Origin: NCEH01 sp043195125
GTDB lineage: Bacteria; Pseudomonadota; Alphaproteobacteria; Rhizobiales; Xanthobacteraceae
NCBI RefSeq assembly: GCF_043195125.1
Contig: NZ_JBAFWR010000005.1
DNA: 64,000 bases
Reading direction: 5' to 3' (one strand)
This document shows positions 26,509-36,207 of this stretch, one piece after another (within the stretch, counting starts at the first letter, position 1; each line of letters begins with the position of its first letter). The notes beneath the pieces were generated by a model. It was given only the letters and a program-made list of their open reading frames with translations. It had not been told where the DNA came from and searched no databases. The position numbers and the translations under genes are program-made.

Positions 26509-26849
26509 CCCCTGCCAGTGTCCGCGCGCCCACTGGGAGTTTGATCGCGCGGTTGCTGCGACCGTCGCCAGCTATACGCATTTACCTATGATTGAGGAGG
26601 TGCAAGGCAAGGCCGGCAACGTTCGGAGATCGTCGGCCGCAAGCGGGAGGAGACGCTTCACCTTCAAATCGGATCGAATATTTGGTTCTAGAACCTGAGC
26701 CTATGGTCACCACGCTTGTCCGTCCGGAGTTCAAAGCTCTCATCATCGATGTGGTTTTCGGAAGTCATCGTCGATATTTGGAAACCAAGCGGCTTGGACA
26801 CCGATCCGCGGTTTTCGGCAGAGCTGCGATTCGCAGATTATCGGATGGT
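26509..26849. other. Intergenic region, no gene recognised
   Basis: About 340 bp between the converging monooxygenase and XRE-type genes. Several short frames cross it, including one from 26588 (MIEEVQGKAGNV...) preceded by little; none matches a family I know. It may hold gene debris, as expected in this accessory stretch. Confidence 0.4.
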
Positions 26850-27707
26850 TCACTCTTGCTTTGGGGCGGATGCGAGCACCGACCGGATCTTCTCGGCATC
26901 GGCAGGACTCGCCGGATTGTAGACCACCATGCCAAGATCTGGACGGCCATCCACCGCGAATGCGGAATATTCAAACGACACCGGGCCGAGAATTGGGTGC
27001 CGCAAGTGCTTGATGCCCTCGCCATGGCCGTGGACATCATTATCGCGCCACATGGCCGCAAACTCGGGGCTGAGGCGGCACATTTCGTCGACCAGGGGCT
27101 TCACTTCCGCGGCCGCTCCCGCCCGCGCGGCGTCCGCGCGGAAGGCGCCGACCACGAACCTCGCCACGCTTTCCCAGTCATACTGGGCCGCGCGCACACG
27201 CGCATCGAGGAAGATGAAGCGCAGGACGTTGCGCTGCTCCGGCGGCAGCTTTCCATAGTCGGTCAGGATCACCGTCGCCGCCGTGTTCCAGGCGAGGATG
27301 TCCCAGGTGGCGGTCCGGATGAAGGCAGGGCTCGGGTTCAGCGCATCCAGCACGCGTTGCAGGCGTGGAGTGACGCCTTCGTTCTTGCGATAGCGCACGT
27401 CGGGCGTGCGCCCGAGGCCGAGCAGGAACAGATGCTCGCGCTCAACGTCAGTCAGCATCAAGGCGCGCGCGATCCGGTCCAGCACGTCGGCGGAGGGCGC
27501 GCCGCCGCGCCCCTGCTCCAGCCATGTATACCAGGTGGCGCTGATATTGGCCCGCTGCGCGACCTCCTCGCGCCGCAAGCCGGGCGTGCGCCGGCGTGCC
27601 GGGGAGAAGCCGAACGCCAGGGGATCGAGCTTCGACCGACGGTCCTTGAGATAGGAGCCGAGCAAATTGTCCTGGGCGGCGGAGATGTCCATGCTGTTAG
27701 TTTTCAT
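26850..27707 (-). CDS. XRE-family regulator with MmyB-type ligand domain
   Basis: 285 residues. The HTH is typical of the MmyB group: LGSYLKDRRSKLDPLAFGF, RRRTPGLRREEVAQRANISA, TWYTWLEQGRG. A PAS-like ligand domain follows (from PSPAFIRTATWDILAWNTAA to the end), including FLDARVRAAQYDWESVARFV. Such regulators commonly control a divergent oxidoreductase gene, here the SDR gene starting 71 bp away. Confidence 0.9.
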   Translation of the reverse strand: MKTNSMDISAAQDNLLGSYLKDRRSKLDPLAFGFSPARRRTPGLRREEVAQRANISATWYTWLEQGRGGAPSADVLDRIARALMLTDVEREHLFLLGLGRTPDVRYRKNEGVTPRLQRVLDALNPSPAFIRTATWDILAWNTAATVILTDYGKLPPEQRNVLRFIFLDARVRAAQYDWESVARFVVGAFRADAARAGAAAEVKPLVDEMCRLSPEFAAMWRDNDVHGHGEGIKHLRHPILGPVSFEYSAFAVDGRPDLGMVVYNPASPADAEKIRSVLASAPKQE

Positions 27708-27731
27708 ACCCTGATAAGGTCACTACTTTAC

Positions 27732-27743
27732 CAGGATATCCTG
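27732..27743. promoter_or_regulatory. Palindrome CAGGATATCCTG in the XRE/SDR gap
   Basis: A perfect 12-bp palindrome in the short divergent intergenic region, 36 bp before the SDR start. It is the likely operator of the MmyB-type regulator. ACCCTGATAAGGT just to its left is a weaker, related-looking motif. Confidence 0.45.
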
Positions 27744-27778
27744 AGCGCGGACATAGGTCTCCAGTAAACAGGGAGACT

Positions 27779-28681
27779 ATGCGCATGCGTGTTTTTGTGA
27801 CGGGCGCGACGGGGTTCATCGGCTCCGCCGTCGTCAAAGAGCTCATCTCCGCCGGCCATCAGGTGCTCGGCCTCGCGCGTTCGGATGAGACCGCGGCGGC
27901 CCTGGCGACCACCGGCGCCGAGGCCCATCGAGGATCGCTGGAGGACCTGGATGGCCTGGCGCGCGGGGCGGCCCGATCGGATGGCGTGATCCATTTGGCC
28001 TTCAACCACGACTTCTCGAAGTTCGTGGCAAATTGTGAGGACGATCGGCGCGTCATCAAGGCGCTCGGATCGGCCCTCGCGGGCTCCGACCGGCCTTTGA
28101 TCGTGACCTCCGGCACCGGCATGGCCAACACCGTGCCCGGCCAGCCGGCCAGGGAGGACGGGGCGGTGATCGGTTCCGACGTGATCCCGCGCGCGGCTTC
28201 GGAAGAGGCGGCGGCCGCTCTCGCCGCGTCGGGGGTCAATGTATCGGTGATGCGGCTTCCGCAGGTGCACGATACGCAAAAGCAGGGGCTCGTTTCCTAT
28301 GCGATCGCCATGTTCCGGGAAAAGGGCGCGTGCGCTTATGTGGGGGATGGCAGCAACCGCTGGCCGGCGGCCCATGTTCTCGACGTTGCGCACCTCTACC
28401 GGCTGGCGATCGAAAAGGCCAAGCCGGGCGCCAAATATCATGCGGCCGCCGAAGAGGGCGTGGCCTTCCGCGACATCGTGGAGGTCATTGGCCGGCGCCT
28501 CGATCTGCCGGTCAAATCCATTCCTGCGGACGAGGTCGAAGCTTATTTCGGCTGGCTCGCAGCGTTCGTGAAGCATGACGCCCCGGCGTCAAGCGCCCAG
28601 ACGCGGGAACAGCTCGGATGGAACCCGACCGGCCCCACCTTGCTCGCCGATCTCGAACAGTTGCCCGTTTCGACCGCCTGA
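27779..28681 (+). CDS. SDR-family NAD(P)-dependent oxidoreductase (extended type)
   Basis: 300 residues. The nucleotide-binding motif VTGATGFIGSAVVKELI is at the N-terminus. The usual YxxxK is not obvious; VTSGTGMANT stands at the position of the catalytic Ser strand, and the later VGDGSNRWPAAHVLDVAHLY is typical of NAD-dependent epimerase-like atypical SDRs. The substrate is unknown. Paired with the divergent MmyB-type regulator, as often seen for stress or aldehyde-responsive reductases. Confidence 0.88.
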   Translation: MRMRVFVTGATGFIGSAVVKELISAGHQVLGLARSDETAAALATTGAEAHRGSLEDLDGLARGAARSDGVIHLAFNHDFSKFVANCEDDRRVIKALGSALAGSDRPLIVTSGTGMANTVPGQPAREDGAVIGSDVIPRAASEEAAAALAASGVNVSVMRLPQVHDTQKQGLVSYAIAMFREKGACAYVGDGSNRWPAAHVLDVAHLYRLAIEKAKPGAKYHAAAEEGVAFRDIVEVIGRRLDLPVKSIPADEVEAYFGWLAAFVKHDAPASSAQTREQLGWNPTGPTLLADLEQLPVSTA

Positions 28682-28817
28682 ACCTCACGGATCACCGCAC
28701 GGGCCGCCGTCCGTCGCGCCGCCGCGCCGCCGCGCCCGGCGGCCCATATGCCGATTTGCTCGGAGCGCAAACGCCTTTAGTTGAATTCGCGGGACTGGCG
28801 CCTTATGCGTGGACGCC

Positions 28818-30848
28818 ATGGACACCCGAGCTGCCGTCGAAAACCCCTTGAACGCCCTATCCGCACACCGGCCGCCTTCAGGCAAGGCAGTGCCGTTCCT
28901 GCCGATGAGCCGCGCCGAAATGGCGGCGCTCGGCTGGGACGCCTGCGATATCGTGCTGATCACGGGCGACGCTTATGTGGACCATCCGAGCTTCGGCATG
29001 GCGATCATCGGCCGGCTGCTCGAAGCTCAGGGGTTCCGCGTCGGCATCATCGCGCAGCCCGATTGGCAGTCAGCGGAGCCGTTCAAAGCGCTGGGCAAGC
29101 CGACTCTGTTTTTTGGGGTCACCGGCGGCAATCTGGACTCGATGGTCAACCGCTACACCTCGGACCGCCGGCTGCGCCATGACGATGCCTATACGGCGGG
29201 CGGCGAGGGCGGCAAGCGGCCGGATCGCTGCACCATCGTCTATACCCAGCGCTGCCGCGAGGCGTTCAAGGATGTGCCGATCGTGCTCGGCGGCATCGAG
29301 GCGTCCCTGCGCCGTATCGCCCATTATGATTATTGGTCCGACAAGGTGCGCCGCTCGATCCTGGCGGACGCGAAGGCGGACCTGCTGATCTACGGCAATG
29401 CGGAGCGAGCCGTCGTCGAGGTGGCGAACCGCCTCGCAGCCGGAGAGGCGCCGCGCGATCTTGAGTCGATCCGCGGCGTCGCGCTGTTTCGCAAAGTACC
29501 CGAGCATTACGCGGAGCTTCACGCCGACGATCTCGACTCCGCCGACGAGGCGGCGGCGCGCCATTCGGGCGACACCGTGATCCGGCTGCCGTCCTACGAG
29601 CAGGTGGAGCAGGACAAGGAAGCCTATGCCCGCGCTTCGCGCGTGCTGCACCGGGAGGCCAATCCCGGCAATGCGCGCCCGCTCGTCCAGCGCCACGGCG
29701 ACCGCGACTTGTGGCTGAACCCGCCGCCCATCCCGCTGACCTCCGACGAGATGGATGCGGTCTACGATCTCCCCTACGCACGCGCGCCGCATCCCTCCTA
29801 CGGGGAGGCGAAAATCCCCGCCTGGGACATGATCAAGTTCTCAGTGACCGTCATGCGCGGCTGCTTTGGCGGCTGCACCTTCTGCTCCATCACCGAACAT
29901 GAAGGCCGCATCATTCAGAACCGCTCGGAAGGCTCGATCCTGCGCGAGATTGAGCTCATCCGGGACAAGACTCCGGGCTTCACGGGCGTGATCTCGGACA
30001 TCGGCGGGCCCACCGCCAACATGTACAGGATGGCGTGCAAGGATCCCAAGATCGAGGCGGCCTGCCGGCTGCCGTCCTGCATCTTCCCAGACATCTGCCC
30101 GAACCTGAACACCTCGCACGACGACCTGATCCGCCTCTATCGCAAGGTGCGCGAGGTGAAGGGCGTCAAGAAGGTGATGGTCGCCTCCGGTGTGCGCTAC
30201 GACCTCGCCGTGACGAGCCCGGAATACGTCAAGGAGCTGGTGACCCATCACGTGGGCGGCTATCTGAAGATCGCGCCCGAACACACCGAGCGCGGGCCAC
30301 TCGACAAGATGATGAAGCCGGGGATCGGCACCTACGATCGCTTCAAGGAGATGTTCGAGGCCGCGGCGAAGCAGGCCGGCAAGAAATACTATCTTATTCC
30401 GTATTTCATTGCCGCCCATCCGGGCACGACCGACGAGGACATGATGAACCTCGCGCTTTGGCTGAAGAAGAACCGCTATCGCGCCGATCAGGTCCAGACA
30501 TTTTTGCCCTCGCCGATGGCCACGGCCACGGCCATGTACCATACCGGCGTCAATACGCTGCGGGGCGTGCGGCGCGGGGCGAGCGAGAAGGTCGAGGCGA
30601 TCAAGGGCGGTCGGCAGCGGCGGCTGCACAAGGCGTTCCTGCGCTACCACGATCCCGACAATTGGCCGCTGCTGCGCGAAGCGCTGAAGGAGATGGGCCG
30701 CGCCGATCTCATCGGTTCGCGCCCCGAGCAGCTGGTGCCCGCCTTCCAGCCGCCCGGAACCGGCAAGGCCGCCGGCACGAAACGACCCACGAGCCGTCCG
30801 GTCGGGGCGCAGCGCTTCACCACGAAGGGCGTCCCCATAAGAAAGTGA
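28818..30848 (+). CDS. YgiQ-family radical SAM protein
   Basis: About 676 residues. The N-terminal domain starts PFLPMSRAEMAALGWD, typical of YgiQ (UPF0313). The radical SAM cluster motif is CFGGCTFC (CxxxCxxC) followed by SITEHEG. The C-terminal part contains FLPSPMATATAMYHTG and a basic tail. Reaction and substrate of YgiQ proteins are not known. A GTG three codons upstream (28809) is an alternative start. It converges with rsmB. Confidence 0.93.
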   Translation: MDTRAAVENPLNALSAHRPPSGKAVPFLPMSRAEMAALGWDACDIVLITGDAYVDHPSFGMAIIGRLLEAQGFRVGIIAQPDWQSAEPFKALGKPTLFFGVTGGNLDSMVNRYTSDRRLRHDDAYTAGGEGGKRPDRCTIVYTQRCREAFKDVPIVLGGIEASLRRIAHYDYWSDKVRRSILADAKADLLIYGNAERAVVEVANRLAAGEAPRDLESIRGVALFRKVPEHYAELHADDLDSADEAAARHSGDTVIRLPSYEQVEQDKEAYARASRVLHREANPGNARPLVQRHGDRDLWLNPPPIPLTSDEMDAVYDLPYARAPHPSYGEAKIPAWDMIKFSVTVMRGCFGGCTFCSITEHEGRIIQNRSEGSILREIELIRDKTPGFTGVISDIGGPTANMYRMACKDPKIEAACRLPSCIFPDICPNLNTSHDDLIRLYRKVREVKGVKKVMVASGVRYDLAVTSPEYVKELVTHHVGGYLKIAPEHTERGPLDKMMKPGIGTYDRFKEMFEAAAKQAGKKYYLIPYFIAAHPGTTDEDMMNLALWLKKNRYRADQVQTFLPSPMATATAMYHTGVNTLRGVRRGASEKVEAIKGGRQRRLHKAFLRYHDPDNWPLLREALKEMGRADLIGSRPEQLVPAFQPPGTGKAAGTKRPTSRPVGAQRFTTKGVPIRK

Positions 30849-30876
30849 CGTGTCCCAGCGCTGGCAGCGCCCGCGC

Positions 30877-32187
30877 TCAGGCAACGGATGGCATCTGATC
30901 GCGCTGCATGACGGCGGCGAAGAAGCCGTCGGTATCGTCGCGCGCGGGCGTCAGCGCCAGATGGTCGGGATGCGCCGATACGCTCAATTGCGGCGCCGCC
31001 TCCCGCAACGGCACCACCCGAAAGGCCGGATGCGCCGCGAGGAACGCGGTCACCTGCTCTTCGTTCTCTTGCGGCAACATGGAGCAGGTGGCGTAGACAA
31101 GCCGCCCGCCCGGCTTCACCAGCCGCGCCGCGCTGGCGAGAATCTCGGCTTGTAGTGGCAGGAGATTGTCCAGTCCGGGCCCCAACGCGCGCCAGCGCGC
31201 ATCGGGATTGCGCCGCCACGTCCCGGTGCCGCTGCACGGCGCGTCGACCAGCACGCGATCATAAGCGCCCTTGTGGCGCTTCACCCAGCGATCCCGCTCA
31301 CTCTCCAGGAGCCGGGTCTCGATGTTGTGCAATCCCGCACGGCGGAAACGCTCCGCGCTGCGCTTCAGGCGGCTCGCCGAGACGTCGCAGGCCACGACAT
31401 GGCCCTTGTTTGCCATCTGTGCGGCGATGGCCAGCGTCTTGCCTCCGGCGCCGGCGCAGAAATCGACGACGCGTTCGCCCGCACGTGCGTCGACCAGCAT
31501 GGCGACAAGCTGCGACCCTTCATCCTGAATCTCGACCTCGCCGGTTTTCAACATCGGCAGGCCGGACAGCGAGGGGCGCTCCTTCAAGCGAATGCCATAA
31601 GGCGCCAAACGAGACGCCTCCGCGCGCAGGCCGAGATCCCGCAGCCCACGCAGCACGTCCTCTCGCGTGGATTTCAGCGGATTAACCCGCAGATCGAGCG
31701 GGGCTGGCGCCAGAAGCGCCGCCATCTCCGGCCCGAATGCGCTCTCGAACCGGCGCCGCAGAGGCTCGAGCGCCCAGGACGGGCATTCAAGACGCACCTC
31801 GTCCGGCATAGCGGGATGGTCGATCGTGCAGCCCTGTAATTTCACCAGCAATCCGCGCTCGTGATCGCTGAGCAAGGCAGGTGAGAATTTTCCGCCGTTG
31901 AACAGGGCCTGGATCTGATCCCGCGTCTTGCCAGCATGGAGCACGAGCCAAGCGAGCAACCGGTTGCGCGATGTGTGTTCGCGCCCGTGCTTTGTCAGCC
32001 ACCAGCCCAATCGGGCGTGATGGCGCAGCAACGCATAAAGCAAATCCGAGATGGGGCCGCGATCTTCCGCGTCGATATAGCGACGGGCGCGAAACCACGC
32101 CGACACGACGGCGTCGGCGGGGCGCGCGACGCTGTCGACTTCCTGCATCAGCTCAAGGGTCGCTTGTAGTCGGGCGGCGGGAGTCAC
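30877..32187 (-). CDS. rsmB: 16S rRNA m5C methyltransferase (RsmB/NOP family)
   Basis: 436 residues: an N-terminal NusB-like helical domain (about 1-140) and a C-terminal SAM methyltransferase. SAM site FCAGAGGKTLAIAA; motif IV DAPCSGTGTWRRNP with one conserved Cys; motif VI YATCSMLPQENEEQV with the catalytic Cys. RsmB methylates C967 of 16S rRNA in E. coli; related RsmF-type enzymes use the same motifs, so the exact position is inferred. Confidence 0.9.
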   Translation of the reverse strand: MTPAARLQATLELMQEVDSVARPADAVVSAWFRARRYIDAEDRGPISDLLYALLRHHARLGWWLTKHGREHTSRNRLLAWLVLHAGKTRDQIQALFNGGKFSPALLSDHERGLLVKLQGCTIDHPAMPDEVRLECPSWALEPLRRRFESAFGPEMAALLAPAPLDLRVNPLKSTREDVLRGLRDLGLRAEASRLAPYGIRLKERPSLSGLPMLKTGEVEIQDEGSQLVAMLVDARAGERVVDFCAGAGGKTLAIAAQMANKGHVVACDVSASRLKRSAERFRRAGLHNIETRLLESERDRWVKRHKGAYDRVLVDAPCSGTGTWRRNPDARWRALGPGLDNLLPLQAEILASAARLVKPGGRLVYATCSMLPQENEEQVTAFLAAHPAFRVVPLREAAPQLSVSAHPDHLALTPARDDTDGFFAAVMQRDQMPSVA

Positions 32188-32430
32188 TGCGAGAGATCAG
32201 GCTAGAAAAACGGCGGCACCATAATTCAGCGCCGTGCCATTGGCCATTGATTCGCGTGCTCCGCTGTCTGAGGCTTGCAACCCCGCGGCCACGCACCGCA
32301 AACCTGCAGCACGCGATGTGGCTCGGCGCCGGCGAAACCGCTGAGGGAGACCGGCGGCCGGTTGTCCCGGTGGTTCTCCGTGCCCATGTATCTACGCACC
32401 GTGGGACGACCACACCAACTAGGTCCAGTC

Positions 32431-33903
32431 ATGGCGATTGCATTCGAGAGCACGTTCAGTTCGCTTCCAGAAAGCCTCTTTTCGCCCGTGCGTCCCAGCG
32501 CCGTCCGCGAGCCGGTTCTAATCCGGCTGAACGACGATCTGGCCGCAGAACTGGGCCTCAACGCACAATGGCTCCGTGGCGCGGAAGGGCTCGCGGCCCT
32601 CTCCGGAAACGCGGTTCCGCACGCGTCCACCCCAATCGCGCTCGCCTATTCCGGGCATCAGTTCGGCACCTTCGTTCCCCGGCTCGGAGACGGGCGCGCC
32701 ATCCTTCTGGGAGAGGTGGTGGACCGAAGCGGCCGCCGGCGCGACATCCAGCTGAAGGGTGCCGGCCGAACGCCCTATTCCCGACGGGGCGACGGGCGTG
32801 CGGCCCTCGGCCCGGTGCTGCGGGAATACATCGTCAGCGAAGCGATGGCGGCGCTCGGTGTTCCCACCACGCGCGCCTTGGCTGCCGTTGCCACCGGCGA
32901 CCGGGTCCAGCGCGAGATCGGGCTTCCCGGGGCGGTTCTTACCCGCGTCGCCTCAAGCCACATCAGGGTCGGGACGTTTCAATATGCCGCTACGCAAGGT
33001 GATATCGCGGCCCTGCGAAGCCTCGCGGACTATGTCATCGCGCGGCATTATCCGCAGGCCGGGACGGCGCAAAACCCCTACCTCGCCCTGCTCGATCATG
33101 TCGTGCGGGCACAGGCCAGCCTCATCGCGCACTGGATGTCGCTCGGCTTCATCCACGGGGTGATGAACACCGACAACATGGCGGTCTCGGGCGAGACCAT
33201 TGACTATGGGCCCTGTGCCTTCCTGGACGCCTACGACCCCGCCAAGGTGTTCAGTTCGATCGACGAATTCGGCCGATATGCCTTCGGCAACCAGCCCCGC
33301 ATCGCGGTCTGGAACCTGGCGCGGCTGGCCGAGGCCCTGCTGCCCCTCATCGGCACGGACATGGACGAAGCGGTTGCGTGTGCCCAAGAGGTGCTCGCAG
33401 GATTCGCAATCCAATATGAGGATGCCCACCTGCGCCACATGCGGGCGAAGCTCGGGCTCAGCACCGCCATGCCCGAGGACGCCAAGCTGGTTGAGGAGCT
33501 CCTGCTGACGATGCACGATGGGCAGGCAGACTTCACCCTCACCTTTCGGGCCCTCTCGCGACCCTCGGTCAATGAAAGCGCTCCGGCCGAGCTGACGAAG
33601 CTCTTCTCCGATCCGAAGCGATTCAATGGCTGGTACGAGCGATACCAGGACCGGCTGCGGCGGGAGCCTGTCTCCCCGGAAGAAAGGGAGCAAGTGATGA
33701 TGAGGGTCAATCCACGCCTGATCCCGCGCAACCATCGGATCGAATCCGTCATCGGCGCGGCCGTGACTGATGGTGACTATGCGCCGTTTCATGAAATGGT
33801 CACGGCGCTTGCCACGCCTTATGCGGAGAAGCCCGAAGACGACCTGTTCGCGGCGCCACCCGCGCCCGGCGAGGAGGTCCTGCGGACGTTCTGCGGTACG
33901 TGA
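32431..33903 (+). CDS. selO: Protein adenylyltransferase SelO (YdiU/UPF0061)
   Basis: 490 residues, pseudokinase fold that transfers AMP to Ser/Thr/Tyr of target proteins in redox stress. Visible motifs: AYSGHQFGTFVPRLGDGRA (nucleotide loop), DIQLKGAGRTPYSRRGDGRA (Lys and Arg contacts), HGVMNTDNMAVSG (active-site Asp) and TIDYGPCAFLDAY (metal-binding Asp). It ends TFCGT, with Cys where eukaryotic SELO has selenocysteine. The ATG at 32431 fits the family N-terminus (FESTFSSLPE); an open frame upstream to 32275 lacks conserved sequence. Confidence 0.95.
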   Translation: MAIAFESTFSSLPESLFSPVRPSAVREPVLIRLNDDLAAELGLNAQWLRGAEGLAALSGNAVPHASTPIALAYSGHQFGTFVPRLGDGRAILLGEVVDRSGRRRDIQLKGAGRTPYSRRGDGRAALGPVLREYIVSEAMAALGVPTTRALAAVATGDRVQREIGLPGAVLTRVASSHIRVGTFQYAATQGDIAALRSLADYVIARHYPQAGTAQNPYLALLDHVVRAQASLIAHWMSLGFIHGVMNTDNMAVSGETIDYGPCAFLDAYDPAKVFSSIDEFGRYAFGNQPRIAVWNLARLAEALLPLIGTDMDEAVACAQEVLAGFAIQYEDAHLRHMRAKLGLSTAMPEDAKLVEELLLTMHDGQADFTLTFRALSRPSVNESAPAELTKLFSDPKRFNGWYERYQDRLRREPVSPEEREQVMMRVNPRLIPRNHRIESVIGAAVTDGDYAPFHEMVTALATPYAEKPEDDLFAAPPAPGEEVLRTFCGT

Positions 33904-33909
33904 GGCGGG

Positions 33910-33942
33910 TCTCGCGCGCCAGCCGGATGCTCGCGCGCGAGA
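33910..33942. terminator. Hairpin after selO
   Basis: TCTCGCGCG (33910-33918) pairs with CGCGCGAGA (33934-33942) across a 15-nt loop, seven bases after the selO stop. No T run follows, so it may end transcription weakly or only protect the mRNA end. Confidence 0.35.
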
Positions 33943-34048
33943 TGCCACAATGCGACCGCCCGGGGAACACGCGACCTTTGCTCAAGAGCGCGCATTTCTC
34001 ATGCGACAGGGGATGGTGAAGCCCCCTGTTCAAGAGGTTTGCCCGTGG

Positions 34049-34774
34049 TCAAAGGCCGGCGTAGAGCCGGCCATAACCGGGCCGGGGCTCGTGAATTCCG
34101 GCGATGCGCAGCGCGTTCCACATCATGCAGCCCGCCGCCGAAAGCACCGGCTTGCCGATGTCGTTCTCCAATTGCTGCAAAGCGGCGAGCGTCGGCATTC
34201 CGACGCCACTGAGGAAGACCGCGTCGACCCCTTCCACATAGGCCTGCCGGCCCGCCATATAGGCGCGCTCCGGGGTTTCCTCATAGATGTTGCGGACGCC
34301 TTCGAGGCGGGCATAGCGCGGAACTTCTACGCCATGGGCCTCAAAATGGGCCTTACCCTCCAGCGTGACGTCCTCGCCATAGGGCGTCGCATAGCCAATG
34401 CGGCGGATGCCCAAATGCTCGAACGCTGCGAGCGCGCTGCCGAAGGCGGTGATGAACCGGGTCCCGGTCTCGGTCTCCACCTGCTTCACCAGCTCGGCCT
34501 CCCGTGCTTTGCCGATGGTATAGCTTGTGGCGGTGTGCGCCATCACGATGACGTTCGGGCTCAGCATGGCCAGCAGCTTGGAGGCCGCCGGCACACTCGC
34601 GACCTGGCTGAGGTTGCGTTCCGTCTGGCCGCTATGGGTTCCGGCCGGCCCGGACGCGTCCATCCGTGTGAAATGGACCGAGACCCCCTTGGGGGCGAGC
34701 TCGGTCATTTCCGGTTCGACCGTGGGATTGCCAGGCGGGACCAAGAAGCCAATACGGGCTCTCCAACCAATCAT
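34049..34774 (-). CDS. Asp/Glu racemase-superfamily protein (maleate isomerase/arylmalonate decarboxylase-like)
   Basis: 241 residues with the layout of the maleate isomerase/AMDase group: RIGFLVPPGNPTVEPE at the start, VIVMAHTATSYTIG in the first half, VDAVFLSGVGMPTLAALQQL in the second. In typical members two Cys sit in these two segments; here the positions read His80/Thr81 and Gly190, and the only nearby Cys is 216 (SAAGCMMWNA). The chemistry may therefore differ. Its start overlaps the stop of the MmgE/PrpD gene by four bases (ATGA), so the two are translationally coupled. A role in isomerising or decarboxylating a small dicarboxylate is inferred. Confidence 0.8.
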   Translation of the reverse strand: MIGWRARIGFLVPPGNPTVEPEMTELAPKGVSVHFTRMDASGPAGTHSGQTERNLSQVASVPAASKLLAMLSPNVIVMAHTATSYTIGKAREAELVKQVETETGTRFITAFGSALAAFEHLGIRRIGYATPYGEDVTLEGKAHFEAHGVEVPRYARLEGVRNIYEETPERAYMAGRQAYVEGVDAVFLSGVGMPTLAALQQLENDIGKPVLSAAGCMMWNALRIAGIHEPRPGYGRLYAGL

Positions 34775-36150
34775 TGCGCTGCCTCCGAAACGATCGCTGC
34801 GCCGCCCGGCTCCCGATTGGCACGCAGCAACTGCGCCAGGGTGCCGATGTTTTCCAGCGTATCGAGCTTGTGCACCATCTCCAGGATCCGTTCGCCACGG
34901 GTGCCGAGCAGGGTGCCGGTGATGCGGGTGAATTTACCCGCAATCTTTTGCCGCGTGGGATGGAGGGTCTCCCCTTCCCCTCCCCTGGCCGATACGACCT
35001 TGCCAAGAGCAGTGCGGATTTCGACATCGACGATGTCGGCGCGCACCGGATCCAGCACGAGATCGATCTTGTCCGCGAGCGCAAGAACGTCCGCGTCGGT
35101 GTAGTTCGAATAGTATTCGTATTCGTCGATCGGCCGTCCCAGCAGGGCGGCGGCGATGCAGAAGCGGGCGGACACGCGCGCGTTGAGGGCGCTCGCGAAA
35201 GGCGCCACATTGGTGAAGCCCGGATTGGTGTAGGTGAGGTCGGACACCGTGACCGTCACCTTCTCGATCTCGGCGACCGCACGGCCCAATTGCTCGGCGA
35301 GGCCGCGCGCCAGGGTAACCGGCGTCTGCACGAAGATGCAGACGGGGTATTCCTTGTAGATGGTATCGGCGATCAGGAAGTGTTCGCCGAGCCCGTGCAC
35401 CGTGCGCTCCGCATACTCGGCGGTATTGGCGACGGCTTTGTAGAAGCCGGCCTCGCCCTCGAATTCCAGCGGCGAGGCGGTGGCGCCGGCGCGTGCCATC
35501 AAGGCCGCCGTCGCGCCGTTGCGGGACGCCATGCCGACATTGAGCTTCACATCCATCGTGCCGGTGAGAAAGCCGGCGCCGATGCCGGCGGCGAACACAG
35601 CGGAGCAGCCGAGCGCGTCGGCGGTCTGCTCGGCATCGAGGCGCAGCAGCTTGGCCGCCGCAGCGGCGGCGCCGATGCAACCGGCAACGCCCGTGGCGCG
35701 AAAACGCGGCAACATACCCGGTCCGCCGAGATAGGCGCGAGCGACAACGTCATAGCCGATGACCAAGGCGGTCAGGAAGTCGCGGCCGCTCGCACCCTCC
35801 GCTTCGCCGACCGCCAGCGCGGCCGGAACCACCACCGCGCCGGGATGGGACTTGGCGAGGAAGTCGTCCTGCGTGCGGCCGTTGATCAGCGTGGCGTTCA
35901 CCAGGGCAGCATCCACGATGGGATATCCGCCTGCGGCCCCGATGATGGTGGCCGGGCCCTGATTGCCCAGAGCGATTGCCATGGCGACGTTCGGCACAGG
36001 CAGACCGTGGGCGGCAATTCCGGTGGACAGGCTGTCCAGAAGCCGGTCCTTGGCCTGTTCGACCACATCGGCCGGCAGGTCTTCAAACCTCAAGCCGTGT
36101 GTGAACGCGGCCAGTCTTTGGCTCACCGTGAGTGGCCTCAAAGTGCTCAT
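34771..36150 (-). CDS. MmgE/PrpD-family protein
   Basis: 459 residues, all-helical MmgE/PrpD fold. Features: AKDRLLDSLSTGIAAHGLPV, NGRTQDDFLAKSHPGAVVVP (active-site Asp-Asp and His-Pro), GTMDVKLNVGMASRNGATA (conserved Lys and Asn). The family includes 2-methylcitrate dehydratase, cis-aconitate decarboxylase and aconitate isomerase-like enzymes, so the substrate is probably a branched or tricarboxylic acid. It follows the MFS importer, separated by a strong hairpin, and overlaps the racemase-like gene. Confidence 0.9.
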   Translation of the reverse strand: MSTLRPLTVSQRLAAFTHGLRFEDLPADVVEQAKDRLLDSLSTGIAAHGLPVPNVAMAIALGNQGPATIIGAAGGYPIVDAALVNATLINGRTQDDFLAKSHPGAVVVPAALAVGEAEGASGRDFLTALVIGYDVVARAYLGGPGMLPRFRATGVAGCIGAAAAAAKLLRLDAEQTADALGCSAVFAAGIGAGFLTGTMDVKLNVGMASRNGATAALMARAGATASPLEFEGEAGFYKAVANTAEYAERTVHGLGEHFLIADTIYKEYPVCIFVQTPVTLARGLAEQLGRAVAEIEKVTVTVSDLTYTNPGFTNVAPFASALNARVSARFCIAAALLGRPIDEYEYYSNYTDADVLALADKIDLVLDPVRADIVDVEIRTALGKVVSARGGEGETLHPTRQKIAGKFTRITGTLLGTRGERILEMVHKLDTLENIGTLAQLLRANREPGGAAIVSEAAQ

Positions 36151-36173
36151 ACGAACCTCCGTGGTGGAGAAAT

Positions 36174-36200
36174 GCGGGCCCGCCAGCTAGGCGGGCCCGC
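36174..36200. terminator. Intercistronic hairpin between MFS and MmgE/PrpD genes
   Basis: GCGGGCCCGCC and GGCGGGCCCGC pair perfectly (11 bp) around AGCTA. It lies in the 57-bp gap inside the operon, without a T run. It could cause partial termination or protect the upstream mRNA, lowering expression of the enzymes relative to the importer. Confidence 0.55.
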
Positions 36201-36207
36201 GGAGAGA

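Noticed and set aside
26592..27767. A 391-codon open frame on the plus strand
   Set aside because: It lies opposite the MmyB-type XRE regulator, has no recognisable domain, and its composition is what GC-rich antisense DNA gives.
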